Shown piece by piece: positions 53,268 to 61,037 of a DNA stretch of 64,000 nucleotides (its first letter is position 1; the number at the start of each line of letters is the position of its first letter). Location of the stretch: contig DFLF01000016.1 of NCBI GenBank assembly GCA_002373675.1, positions 215,015 to 279,014 of the forward strand, written 5' to 3'. The DNA comes from Pseudobutyrivibrio sp. UBA3626. GTDB taxonomy: Bacteria > Bacillota > Clostridia > Lachnospirales > Lachnospiraceae. The notes beneath the pieces were generated by a model. The model made no database searches and was not told the origin of the DNA. It saw only the letters and a list, made by a program, of their open reading frames with translations. Position numbers and translations under genes: made by a program.

Positions 53268-54479
53268 ATGACTAATATCAAAATATATCAAGGGGACCAA
53301 ATAGGTGGCTGTATAACAGTTATATCTACAGATAATACAAAGATAGTTATTGATTTTGGAGAATCGCTGCCAGGGGCTGAGGTTGTTGAGAATATTGAAT
53401 TTGGTTGGGATATGGAAAATGTGGATGCAGTATTTTTTACTCATTATCATGGTGATCATATTGGTCGGTTTATGGAAATTCCTGATGATGTAAAGCTATA
53501 TATGGGTGAAGTCACTTGGAAAGTCCTAAAAAATCTATATACTGCTCTTAAAAAAGATGATATTGTAGAACATCTTGATAACAGACCGAATGTGTTATTT
53601 ATAAAGCCTAATGATGCGATAGAAGTAGGAGACATAAGGGTTACGCCATATTCTGTTGATCACTCGGCTTTTGATGCATATATGTTTCTTGTTGAGACAC
53701 CAGATAAGAACATTCTACATACTGGAGATTATAGAGACCATGGTCATAGAGGACATAATATCAAAAATGGTAAGGATATGAATGTTATGCTTGAAGTAAT
53801 CAGATGCTATGTAAGAGACTTTGGAAGAAGAAAGATAGATTTCTTGATTACAGAAGGCACAATGATGGGTGATAGAAAGAATGATAAGCGTTATTCAGAG
53901 AAAATGATGTTAAAAGATGCAAAGGAGTATTTTAAGAATCATAAATATGTTTTCTTAAAGATATCATCAACTAATGCTGATTCACTAGCAACCTTTTACC
54001 ATGCAGCCAGAGCAAATGGAATGGGCTTTTATGCTAACAAGTATGTCTTGAAGCAGTTAGATGTCTTTAAAGAAGCAGGAAGCCAATATACAGATTTTTA
54101 TGATTTTAGAGATAAATGGGAAATACCATTTATACCTAACGATAATACATCAAAAGAAACTCGACAAAAGCTTAATGCCAAAATAAAACATATGCGTAAA
54201 GACGGCTTTGTTATGGTTGTATCTGAGTATTATGATGAGATTATGGAGGAGTTTGCAGATTTAGACCCGATTCTGATATACTCTATGTGGAAGGGTTACA
54301 TCGATAAAAGGATAGGCAAAGAGGCATATAATCCTGAATTAGCAGAGTTCTGTAAGAGACATAATGCGATTGATATGCACACAAGTGGTCACGCATATCC
54401 TGAAATGATAGAAGCAGTGATTAATGCGGTTGATCCAGCTGATGTAAAAATTATACATACGGATGTTAAGGAGGAATAA
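53268..54479 (+). CDS. RNase-J-like metallo-beta-lactamase/beta-CASP protein
   Basis: A 403-residue MBL-fold hydrolase. The zinc motif is FFTHYHGDHIGRF (HxHxDH, near 62), with a later His in YSVDHSAFDAY and HTGDYRDHG. A beta-CASP-like insertion follows, then MHTSGHAYPEMIEAV and KIIHTD, the C-terminal pattern of RNase J and related RNA/DNA nucleases. It is shorter than RNase J and lacks its C-terminal domain. ATG 53268 has AGGG at a workable distance; ATG 53259 is also possible. It is 5 bases before a PD-(D/E)XK-like gene. Confidence 0.82.
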   Translation: MTNIKIYQGDQIGGCITVISTDNTKIVIDFGESLPGAEVVENIEFGWDMENVDAVFFTHYHGDHIGRFMEIPDDVKLYMGEVTWKVLKNLYTALKKDDIVEHLDNRPNVLFIKPNDAIEVGDIRVTPYSVDHSAFDAYMFLVETPDKNILHTGDYRDHGHRGHNIKNGKDMNVMLEVIRCYVRDFGRRKIDFLITEGTMMGDRKNDKRYSEKMMLKDAKEYFKNHKYVFLKISSTNADSLATFYHAARANGMGFYANKYVLKQLDVFKEAGSQYTDFYDFRDKWEIPFIPNDNTSKETRQKLNAKIKHMRKDGFVMVVSEYYDEIMEEFADLDPILIYSMWKGYIDKRIGKEAYNPELAEFCKRHNAIDMHTSGHAYPEMIEAVINAVDPADVKIIHTDVKEE

Positions 54480-54483
54480 CAAA

Positions 54484-55200
54484 GTGAATCACTATAAAGA
54501 TGATAAAAATATGAAGAAACTTAACAAGCATTTATCAGATTCGATAAAAAAAGAAGAGAAATACTTAAAAAAGATAGCTGACAAATGTAGAGAGGCGTAT
54601 AAAAATGATGTGCTAAATGAGGAAGTGTTGTCTGAATTATTGATAGATGAGAATGCAACTAAGGGTAAACCACAGAAACCTGACCATAATAAATGCGCTT
54701 TGGTTAAGGAGTCTCCTAGAATGGGAGGGGAAAAGCAGATATGTAGATGTATGTATTTTTATAATACTGGTACGTATAAAGAATGCGAGAATGAATGTGA
54801 CCTGACACCATGGAAAAATGTTGGGAATATACCTGTTAAGGAATATGAATATCCATCCAAGTATGTTATAGATGGTATAGGTGGAATTGATTTAGTTCTA
54901 GAATATAATAATAAAAGATATGGAACGGAAGTTAAGCCACCCAAAAGCGAAGAGACCGTTAGTCGTATGGTTGCAGAAATACTTACATACAGAGTAGTGG
55001 ATAGATTAATAGAATTTGAACCAGCGATTGCTGTTTTTAAAGGTAGTAAACAACACAGTGTCATTAAAGAGTTAGAGAATAATGAGAACGAAGATTGGTT
55101 AGAAATAAAGAAAAAGAAACTTATAACCGTATTTGTTATTGAGTATGAAGAGAAAAATGGTGTAAATGAATTCTCTATTAAACCTTATGAAGAAATATAA
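54484..55200 (+). CDS. PD-(D/E)XK-like protein with cysteine cluster
   Basis: A 238-residue protein with a likely nuclease core: GIGGIDLVLEYNNKRYGTEV followed by KPPKSEE (Asp, then Glu-x-Lys), then a helix rich in RMVAEILTYRVVD. Before it lies a possible zinc site (Cys residues in NKCALV, KQICRCMYF, ECENECDL). The combination resembles restriction-like folds, but no named family is recognised. It starts with GTG after AAGGAGG; the frame upstream lies in the MBL gene. It ends the operon at a terminator. Confidence 0.62.
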   Translation: MNHYKDDKNMKKLNKHLSDSIKKEEKYLKKIADKCREAYKNDVLNEEVLSELLIDENATKGKPQKPDHNKCALVKESPRMGGEKQICRCMYFYNTGTYKECENECDLTPWKNVGNIPVKEYEYPSKYVIDGIGGIDLVLEYNNKRYGTEVKPPKSEETVSRMVAEILTYRVVDRLIEFEPAIAVFKGSKQHSVIKELENNENEDWLEIKKKKLITVFVIEYEEKNGVNEFSIKPYEEI

Positions 55201-55205
55201 TAAGA

Positions 55206-55238
55206 AAGCAGTGTGCTAAAAATGCACATTGCTTTTTT
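55206..55238 (+). terminator. Intrinsic terminator of the 52044-55200 operon
   Basis: AAGCAGTGTGC (55206-55216) pairs with GCACATTGCTT (one wobble), then six T. Confidence 0.85.
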
Positions 55239-55279
55239 GATATGTATTTGTATGGGAATTAAATAAGAATGATTACAAT

Positions 55280-55319
55280 ACTGTTGTCGCGTCAGTCTGA
55301 TAGTATATGCATATGAAAT
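55280..55319 (+). promoter_or_regulatory. Shared motif region, copy before DnaE-fingers gene
   Basis: ACTGTTGTCGCG (55280-55291) is followed 20 bases later by TATGAAAT (55312-55319). The same two blocks occur at 56885-56896 and 56915-56922. It resembles a promoter (TTGTCG plus TATA-like) or an operator for a shared regulator. Confidence 0.5.
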
Positions 55320-55383
55320 GTTTCAGGCAGTAGATATAATGAGTTAGAAAATGTTATACCAACAGATTGGAGGGACAATACAT

Positions 55384-56124
55384 ATGGAGTTTGAATTATC
55401 AGTAATAAAAGAAACAATGAAAAGAGCATCAGATAAATGCGTAGAAGGTGTTGATATTTCATCAATCAATGAAAACGACGTTAAGGTATTTGATTATATT
55501 AATTCTGGGGGAATCAATGATACAGAATTACTTAACGAAATAGTGTATTGGGATATGGCTAAAGACATTACGGTTGAATCAATGGAAGATTTAATTGCTA
55601 GGATAGTTTTGAGTCGACCTAGTTTGGAAGAAAAATGTAAAGAGTTTATAAATAATAAGAATAATCCTGATAGTATTAATTATGGCTGCGAGGAATTAGA
55701 GCATATATTAGCACCAACATATGGCTGTATTATTTATCAGGAACAAATCATACAGATTTTAATTGAACTTGCAGGTTATTCAGAAAAGCAAAGTGAACTG
55801 GTAAGAAGAGACATGGCAAAAAAAGCACGTAAAAACTATGAAAGCTATAAAAATGATTTCGTTAGTGGCAATAAAGTAGGAAATATACCAGGTTGCGCAG
55901 CTAAAAGAATAAGTAAAGAAGTTGCAGAAAAGCTATATGATGATATGTGGAAAGCAGCAAGCTATTGCTTTAATAAATCCCATGCGACTTCTTATGCAAC
56001 CCTAGCTTATCGCATAGCATGGCTTAAATGCTACTATAAGGATGAGTATATGGATGCCCTAGAACAAATGAAAGCATCTAGTGAAAGCAAGCAAGAAATC
56101 CATCCTTTAGGAGATGTTAAATGA
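55384..56124 (+). CDS. Orphan DNA polymerase III alpha (DnaE) fingers-domain protein
   Basis: A 246-residue protein that matches only the fingers region of DnaE: VFDYINSGG, then ARIVLSRPSLEEKCKEF, LAPTYGCIIYQEQIIQI, AGYSEKQSELVRRDMAKKAR and YCFNKSHATSYATLAYRIAW. The PHP domain, the palm with its catalytic aspartates, the clamp-binding motif and the OB domain are absent, so it cannot polymerise. It is not obviously a decayed gene: it has a good GGAGG start, its own promoter-like motif and a coupled downstream gene. It may bind nucleotide or mimic a replisome part. Confidence 0.82.
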   Translation: MEFELSVIKETMKRASDKCVEGVDISSINENDVKVFDYINSGGINDTELLNEIVYWDMAKDITVESMEDLIARIVLSRPSLEEKCKEFINNKNNPDSINYGCEELEHILAPTYGCIIYQEQIIQILIELAGYSEKQSELVRRDMAKKARKNYESYKNDFVSGNKVGNIPGCAAKRISKEVAEKLYDDMWKAASYCFNKSHATSYATLAYRIAWLKCYYKDEYMDALEQMKASSESKQEIHPLGDVK

Positions 56125-56438
56125 ACTTTTGTCAGTCAAATGATTATAGTGATATAGATTTACATACAATAATAGAAGACTATATAGAAGATAATAAATG
56201 GGATTTCTGTATAGATGATAATTTCTATGAAAACATATGGCCTGATGCAAACTTGAGTTTAATTGATTATGAAACTATTGATATATCATATAAGGAAATA
56301 GAAATAGGGATAATGACAGAAACCTCAGTAAAAGCTAGAATAAAAACAATGTTCGATTATGACTTTGGATATGATTTCATAATGGAAGAGCAAATACAAA
56401 TTGCATATATCCAACCATTGTTTTGCCCTGACTACTAA
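56121..56438 (+). CDS. Acidic 105-residue protein
   Basis: A very acidic protein (many Asp/Glu/Ile) of unknown family. Its ATG overlaps the stop of the DnaE-fingers gene (ATGA), so the two are made together. Acidic small proteins of this kind can mimic DNA or act as antidotes; that is a guess. Confidence 0.6.
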   Translation: MNFCQSNDYSDIDLHTIIEDYIEDNKWDFCIDDNFYENIWPDANLSLIDYETIDISYKEIEIGIMTETSVKARIKTMFDYDFGYDFIMEEQIQIAYIQPLFCPDY

Positions 56439-56471
56439 AAACGAACAAGAAGATATGATGTTTCAGACGAG

Positions 56472-56823
56472 ATGATAAATAAAGTGAAAGAATTACAGGT
56501 TATAGATGAAACAGTAAATCTAGAATTGCAAAAGCGTATCGATGAAAATGATAAAAGAAGAAAAGGGGCGGAGTATATGCCAAAAGGAGCAGTAAAAGAA
56601 GACTATTTTGATTTTTTAGAATCTGTAGGCGTAAGTTGTAAAGGACTTGAAGACAGCACCATTAGTTTTTGATAAGGGTTATCCGTATAGAGATTATATC
56701 GAGTTAAAGGAGAATAAACGCCCTAAATTAAAAGAATTAATGAAGGTATGGGGAGTTGATCATATATTTGTTTGTGATAAAAGTTCTGGAAAGTATACCA
56801 CAAAGAAAATGATAATTGAGTAA
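56472..56823 (+). pseudogene. Unrecognised small gene, probably frameshifted
   Basis: The first frame (56472-56672, 66 codons) ends in DYFDFLESVGVSCKGLEDS, then stops. The +1 frame stays open from before that point and reads APLVFDKGYPYRDYIEL and FVCDKSSGKYTTKKMIIE to a stop at 56823. Joined, they give about 117 codons ending just before a terminator. A slip near 56640-56650 is the simplest account. No family is recognised. Confidence 0.5.
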
Positions 56824-56846
56824 AGCAATATGCTATTCCTTGAGGC

Positions 56847-56870
56847 GATACAAAATGTATCTTCTTTTTT
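56847..56870 (+). terminator. Intrinsic terminator after the 56472-56823 gene
   Basis: GATACA/TGTATC around AAA (56847-56861), then a T-rich run. An outer pair AGCAATA/TATTGCT may extend the structure. Confidence 0.65.
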
Positions 56871-56879
56871 TATTGCTGT

Positions 56880-56922
56880 GTAAGACTGTTGTCGCGGTAG
56901 TTTGTTATTCTTTATATGAAAT
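56880..56922 (+). promoter_or_regulatory. Shared motif region, copy before FtsH-like gene
   Basis: GTAAGACTGTTGTCGCG (56880-56896) then TATGAAAT (56915-56922), 46 bases before the FtsH-like ATG. TTGTCG with 17 bases to TTATAT would serve as a promoter. Confidence 0.5.
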
Positions 56923-56967
56923 AAAGAGTTGTAGTAACTATTGAAAGAAGAGATGGAGGATATAAGT

Positions 56968-58263
56968 ATGGCAGAGAATAACAAAGATTATTTTGAAGAT
57001 ATTGTTGGTTATGAAGACGTTAAGAATGAGTTGAATGTTATTATTGATATGCTTAATAATCCAGAAGTTTATTCCAAGATGGGAACAAAGATGATAGATT
57101 GTCTAATGCTTGTTGGAGCGCCTGGTGTAGGTAAAACATCTTTTGCAAAGTGCATTTTTAAGGCAGTAAATAGAAAACCGTATGTTCTGCGTAAAAAATA
57201 TAATGATGTTGAATTTGTAAATCATATTACTGATGTTTTTAAGCAGGCTATGGAAAATGCGCCATCGATTATTCTACTAGATGATATGGATAAATATAGT
57301 GATAAAGAGAAGGATAACGGTGAGCCTTTGGATGCTAAAGAGTTTGTCGCTGTACAAGCATGTATTGATGAAATATATGATAAGGATGTGTTTGTTTTAT
57401 CTACAGTAAATGAGTTATTTAAAATACCATATTCGCTAAGACGAAATGGCAGATTTGGCAACATTATTAGATTAAAAAAACCGTGTAAAAATGAAACGGA
57501 GGAAATAGTAAAGCATTACTTGAATAGTGTTGGAGATTTTACTCATATTGATACTGAGATAATAGCGAAGATGTTGGTAGGGAAATCATGTGCAACACTT
57601 GAATCAGTTATTAATAATGCTGCTATTAAGGCGTCATATAATAGGCAAAAGAGGATTGAATTAGAAAACATTGTAGATGCCTGTCTTGATATAGTGTTTG
57701 AAGCCTCTGAGATCGATAAAAATTTGAGCGAGGCGACATTAAAGAGGATAGCTTATCATGAGGCAGGACATGCGCTTATATCAGAAGTATTAGATCCTGG
57801 GAGTGTAGCGGTAATGTCTATGAGAAAAACATGTTCAGATAAACTAGGGTTTGTTAGATACTATAGGGCAGAATCAGAAGAGTGGACACATGAATACTAT
57901 GAAAACTTAATAATTACAAGTCTTGGTGGGAAAGCAGCTATTGAAATCGTTTTTGGAGAATCAGACTTAGGAGTAAATGCTGATTTACATAATGCATTTG
58001 AAAAGGCAAAAAGGCTTGTTGATAATTATGCTGTATTTGGATTTGATTGCTGGATTGAAGATAACAATGCTGCCTATGTTGAACAAAATAGAAATAGAGC
58101 TATGTCGATGGTTTTAGATAGAGATTATTTAGAGGCTAAAAGAATTATAGCTCGAAATAGATGCATTTTAGATGAATTAGCTAATAGGTTGTTAGAAAAA
58201 ACAACATTGATTTGTACGGAAATAAGTGAGGTTTGTTCTTCATTGAAGAAAACAAGTGCGTGA
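56968..58263 (+). CDS. Soluble FtsH-like AAA+ metalloprotease
   Basis: A 431-residue protein with an AAA+ ATPase (about 10-240) and an M41-type peptidase domain (about 250-420), but no membrane helices. Walker A is GAPGVGKTS, Walker B is IILLDDMDKYS, and the arginine-finger region is RRNGRFGNIIRL. The zinc site is YHEAGHALISE, with the third ligand probably in VNADLHNAFEKA. FtsH itself is membrane-bound and about 600-650 residues. ATG 56968 follows GGAGG. It probably degrades a specific partner, perhaps a product of its neighbours. Confidence 0.85.
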   Translation: MAENNKDYFEDIVGYEDVKNELNVIIDMLNNPEVYSKMGTKMIDCLMLVGAPGVGKTSFAKCIFKAVNRKPYVLRKKYNDVEFVNHITDVFKQAMENAPSIILLDDMDKYSDKEKDNGEPLDAKEFVAVQACIDEIYDKDVFVLSTVNELFKIPYSLRRNGRFGNIIRLKKPCKNETEEIVKHYLNSVGDFTHIDTEIIAKMLVGKSCATLESVINNAAIKASYNRQKRIELENIVDACLDIVFEASEIDKNLSEATLKRIAYHEAGHALISEVLDPGSVAVMSMRKTCSDKLGFVRYYRAESEEWTHEYYENLIITSLGGKAAIEIVFGESDLGVNADLHNAFEKAKRLVDNYAVFGFDCWIEDNNAAYVEQNRNRAMSMVLDRDYLEAKRIIARNRCILDELANRLLEKTTLICTEISEVCSSLKKTSA

Positions 58264-58296
58264 TTTTATTAGAAAAAACGATTGGAGATTATGTCT

Positions 58297-58863
58297 ATGA
58301 ATGTGGATATAGAAGAAAAAACATTAAAGGACGAATGTATTGTTTTAGATATCGAAACAACAGGGTTTTCTGCAAGAAATGATGCTATATTGCGAATTGA
58401 TGCTGTAAAAGTGAAAGATGGAGAGATTATAGATAGTTTTTCAGAATATATTCATCAGGAAAAGGAACTTCTAGAGTCGATTGCGGAGCTCACTGGAATT
58501 ACAGAAGAATGCGTAAAGTATGGAAAACCAGAGCATCAGGTTGTTGCTAATTTGATTAGTTTTATGCGGGATGGATTACTTATTGTATTTTACACTGATT
58601 TCGACATGGCTTTTTTAAAAGTGGCATACAAACAATGTGGACTTCATCTTGATACAGATTTCATCGATTTATACAAGGTCTGTAAGTATATACACCCTTC
58701 GAAAAGTATAAATAAATCATTTCTTATTGAAAAATATGAGATTGATGATAGTACAGATAATGATTGTATGATATATGCAAAAGTGTATAACAAAGTATGT
58801 AAAGAACTAAAGCAGCGCAATATTACCACGTTTGAGGAATTGAATAGAGCGATATTTTTATAA
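58297..58863 (+). CDS. DnaQ/PolC-like 3'-5' exonuclease, atypical site
   Basis: A 188-residue DEDD-fold protein. Motif ExoI is VLDIETTGFSARNDAIL (Asp-x-Glu), and ExoII has YTDFDMAFLKVA (Asp). In ExoIII, where a His-x4-Asp is expected, the sequence is STDNDCMIYAKVY: Asp is present but the histidine is missing. Catalysis may be reduced or absent. ATG 58297 lies 9 bases after GGAG; ATG 58291 is too close to it. It follows the FtsH-like gene by 33 bases, so the two form one unit. Confidence 0.78.
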   Translation: MNVDIEEKTLKDECIVLDIETTGFSARNDAILRIDAVKVKDGEIIDSFSEYIHQEKELLESIAELTGITEECVKYGKPEHQVVANLISFMRDGLLIVFYTDFDMAFLKVAYKQCGLHLDTDFIDLYKVCKYIHPSKSINKSFLIEKYEIDDSTDNDCMIYAKVYNKVCKELKQRNITTFEELNRAIFL

Positions 58864-58886
58864 AAAGTCGAATGGGAGAAAGAGAT

Positions 58887-58973
58887 ATGATTAGTATTAT
58901 TTACAACACTGAACACAATGAAGGGTTGAAGGTTGATATCCCTAATGGGGGAAGCTTATTAAGTTCCATATAA
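58887..58973 (+). CDS. Short 28-codon frame after the exonuclease gene
   Basis: MISIIYNTEHNEGLKVDIPN followed by GGSLLSSI and a stop, with GGGAGAAAG in front. It could be a small peptide gene or the 5' stump of a truncated gene. It is too short to judge. Confidence 0.3.
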   Translation: MISIIYNTEHNEGLKVDIPNGGSLLSSI

Positions 58974-58978
58974 GTTTA

Positions 58979-59015
58979 GTTAGTTGTAGTTAAGTTGTAC
59001 TTAAGTGCGACTAAC
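58979..59015. repeat. Large inverted repeat with 3-base loop near att
   Basis: GTTAGT...TTAAGT, loop TGT (58996-58998), ACTTAA...ACTAAC: a 17-bp arm pair with one mismatch and two wobbles. It lies in the 59-kb gap, about 120 bases left of the att copy. A 13-base tandem repeat (GATGGAATTTTTT, twice, about 59050-59075) follows. Confidence 0.6.
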
Positions 59016-59097
59016 AAACATTTAATATAATTATAACTGAATTAATTTGATGGAATTTTTTGATGGAATTTTTGAAAAACTAGACAACTTGAAAATG

Positions 59098-59121
59098 AAA
59101 AACAGTGGGCTAACCCCACTG
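59098..59121 (-). terminator. Minus-strand terminator after the tRNA-Leu 3' half
   Basis: CAGTGGG (59103-59109) and CCCACTG (59115-59121) with the T-run on the minus strand. It stands just after the tRNA-Leu tail, as a tRNA terminator would. Confidence 0.78.
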
Positions 59122-59135
59122 TTTTCAACGGTTTC

Positions 59136-59187
59136 TGCGGATGACAGGAATCGAACCTGCACACCACGAGGGCACAAGAACCTAAAA
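59136..59187 (-). pseudogene. 3' half of tRNA-Leu (TAG-like): attachment site of the right-hand element
   Basis: The minus strand gives the anticodon-loop TTTAGGT, 3' anticodon strand TCTTG, a variable arm, the T-arm with TTCGATT and the acceptor tail CATCCGCA. No matching 5' half lies upstream on this strand; the integrase gene does. The 5' half should lie beyond the right end of the element. The crossover is likely at the anticodon loop. Confidence 0.75.
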
Positions 59188-59347
59188 AATCTTCGTAATC
59201 GCTCATATGGTGGGTTTTGTTTTTCTTAAATTTCTTTAAATCTCTTAAAAAATCGTGGTTTTTCGAGTGTAGTATTCTGTATTTTTCTCTGTGCTATGTA
59301 TTTCAATGCTTTGAAAAAATTGATAGTAAAGTGGAATTATCGTGGAA

Positions 59348-60580
59348 TTATTTGATGGCTCCACTTTGGTTATTAAAGTTACTAAGTGCTTCCTTTTTGT
59401 GCATCTCATCAGTCTTAACATATATGTCTGATGTAGTGCTGATGTTAGAGTGACCAAGAAGATCTGAGACAACTTTGATGTCCCCGGTATAATTAAATAT
59501 TACGCTACCGAATGAGTGTCTGAGATCATGAAAGGTTATCTTTCGAAGATTATTATCTTCAATGAGTTTTGTAAAACGTCTGGAAAGATTATCGGGTTTA
59601 ATTGGCTTGCCGTCATCCCATACGCATATAAGGTCTGTATCAATATATCCTTCGCCTAAGAAGTTTCTGAGGTGATTCTGACGATCCCTTAATGCTAACA
59701 GATAATCATATAGGTCATCCATCATCGGAACTTTTCGTCTTGACTGTCTCGTCTTAGTGGCTTCGGCGTACACTATCTTCGTGCCGACCTTAGAGCATGT
59801 GTTTTGGATTCGTAATAATCTGTTGTCAAAATCAACATCCTGCCATCTCAGTCCGAGAACTTCTTCTCGTCTAAGTCCGGTGTAAATGGCAATAATAACA
59901 GCTGCTTCAATATGAGTATTTGAAGCAAGTGTTATTTCTTTAAGAGCCATAAGTTCAGACCAGGAATATGGTTCGACCTCATGGACTACTTTATATTTGT
60001 TGACCTTTTTTAGCAGACGCTTCTTTATCTTAGGTACCGGATTTTCGATAATTGCATTTTCCTCAACAGCAAAGTCAAGCATACTTGATAAGGTGTTAAG
60101 ATGCTTCTTAATAGATTGCATATAGTTCGACTTATTATTTTTCATCTTATCAAGACAGTCGTTGAACTCCAAGTCGAAGAAATATTTAACCGTATTAAGG
60201 TTAAAGTCTTTAAGTTTAACTTCTCCCAGTATGGGAATAATGTGTGCGTTAAGTTCCTGCTGATAAGACGAAGCAGTGCTGTCTCGAACCTCGTGCCGTA
60301 TCTCGTCCATCCAATGAGCAGAATAATCGGCGATGGTGTATACGGAATAATCTATACCATCCCTGATACCGACAACGCGAAGCTTCTCGTTTTCAAGTTC
60401 ACATAAGAACTCGTTCTTCGCCTGAACACCGATTGCTTCTGCTCTGGACATTTCTCGTTTTGATGTGTGGTTCTTAGGTACGTTAGTATTGATACTTTTG
60501 CCGCGCTTCCTACCGTTAGCATCTATGTATTCAAATTGATAGTACCAGTTCTTACCTTTTTCTTTTTTGACTAATCCCAT
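59348..60580 (-). CDS. int: Tyrosine-recombinase integrase
   Basis: A 410-residue phage/ICE-type integrase. The N-terminal arm-binding domain begins VKKEKGKNWYYQFEYIDANG. The SAM-like core-binding domain is about 95-205. The catalytic set is TGLRREEVLGL (Arg), FHDLRHSFGS (His-x2-Arg), LLGHSNISTTSDIYV (His and Tyr). It should insert the element at the tRNA-Leu site that lies 160 bases downstream of its end. The excisionase gene is directly upstream. Confidence 0.95.
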   Translation of the reverse strand: MGLVKKEKGKNWYYQFEYIDANGRKRGKSINTNVPKNHTSKREMSRAEAIGVQAKNEFLCELENEKLRVVGIRDGIDYSVYTIADYSAHWMDEIRHEVRDSTASSYQQELNAHIIPILGEVKLKDFNLNTVKYFFDLEFNDCLDKMKNNKSNYMQSIKKHLNTLSSMLDFAVEENAIIENPVPKIKKRLLKKVNKYKVVHEVEPYSWSELMALKEITLASNTHIEAAVIIAIYTGLRREEVLGLRWQDVDFDNRLLRIQNTCSKVGTKIVYAEATKTRQSRRKVPMMDDLYDYLLALRDRQNHLRNFLGEGYIDTDLICVWDDGKPIKPDNLSRRFTKLIEDNNLRKITFHDLRHSFGSVIFNYTGDIKVVSDLLGHSNISTTSDIYVKTDEMHKKEALSNFNNQSGAIK

Positions 60581-60581
60581 A

Positions 60582-60785
60582 TTATGCGCCTTTCCCGTAA
60601 TTAAGAGTGTGATTCAAGAATTCAATCAATGCTGTCTTAGGTATCTTATATAGTCTGCCAAGTTTTATGGCACCTAATTCATTAGAAGCAATTGATTTCC
60701 TGACAAGTTGTTTTCCAACGCCGAGGATCTCAGCAACTTGTTCAACGCTTAATACAGGTGGGTAATCTTTTAATAATTCGTTCAT
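60582..60785 (-). CDS. xis: Excisionase-like HTH_17 protein
   Basis: A 67-residue MerR-like winged-helix protein: LSVEQVAEILGVGKQLVRKS and then LYKIPKTALIEFL. Such proteins sit beside integrases and direct excision, or act as small regulators. It starts behind a GGGAGG site and ends two bases before the integrase frame, so both come from one transcript. Confidence 0.85.
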   Translation of the reverse strand: MNELLKDYPPVLSVEQVAEILGVGKQLVRKSIASNELGAIKLGRLYKIPKTALIEFLNHTLNYGKGA

Positions 60786-60847
60786 AACTGTTTTCCTCCC
60801 TTCGGTAATTGATGTGAAATGTTGTAAAATGTACGTATAACGCTATC

Positions 60848-60921
60848 GTGATTCGCAATCACTTATTAGTGCTTATAATAATATATCATGCTGTTTTGTA
60901 AGTGTCAAGCACAAAATTGTG
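60848..60921. promoter_or_regulatory. Divergent operator/promoter region of the right-hand element
   Basis: A minus-strand promoter (TTGACA at 60903-60908, 17 bases, TATATT at 60880-60885) drives xis-int. Dyads GTGATTCGCAATCAC (60848-60862), CACTTATTAGTG (60860-60871) and CACAAAATTGTG (60910-60921) surround it and are likely repressor sites. The opposite promoter for the repressor gene lies further right (around 60960-60990). Confidence 0.65.
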
Positions 60922-61037
60922 ATTTTATAAAATTTTGTTCTTGTGAAGCTCGTTTTTGTTCTTTATATTTGGATAAAACTATGATAAAATCATTGTAGAT
61001 GAGTAGAAAACACTTGGTAAATCGGAGGATAGATAAG

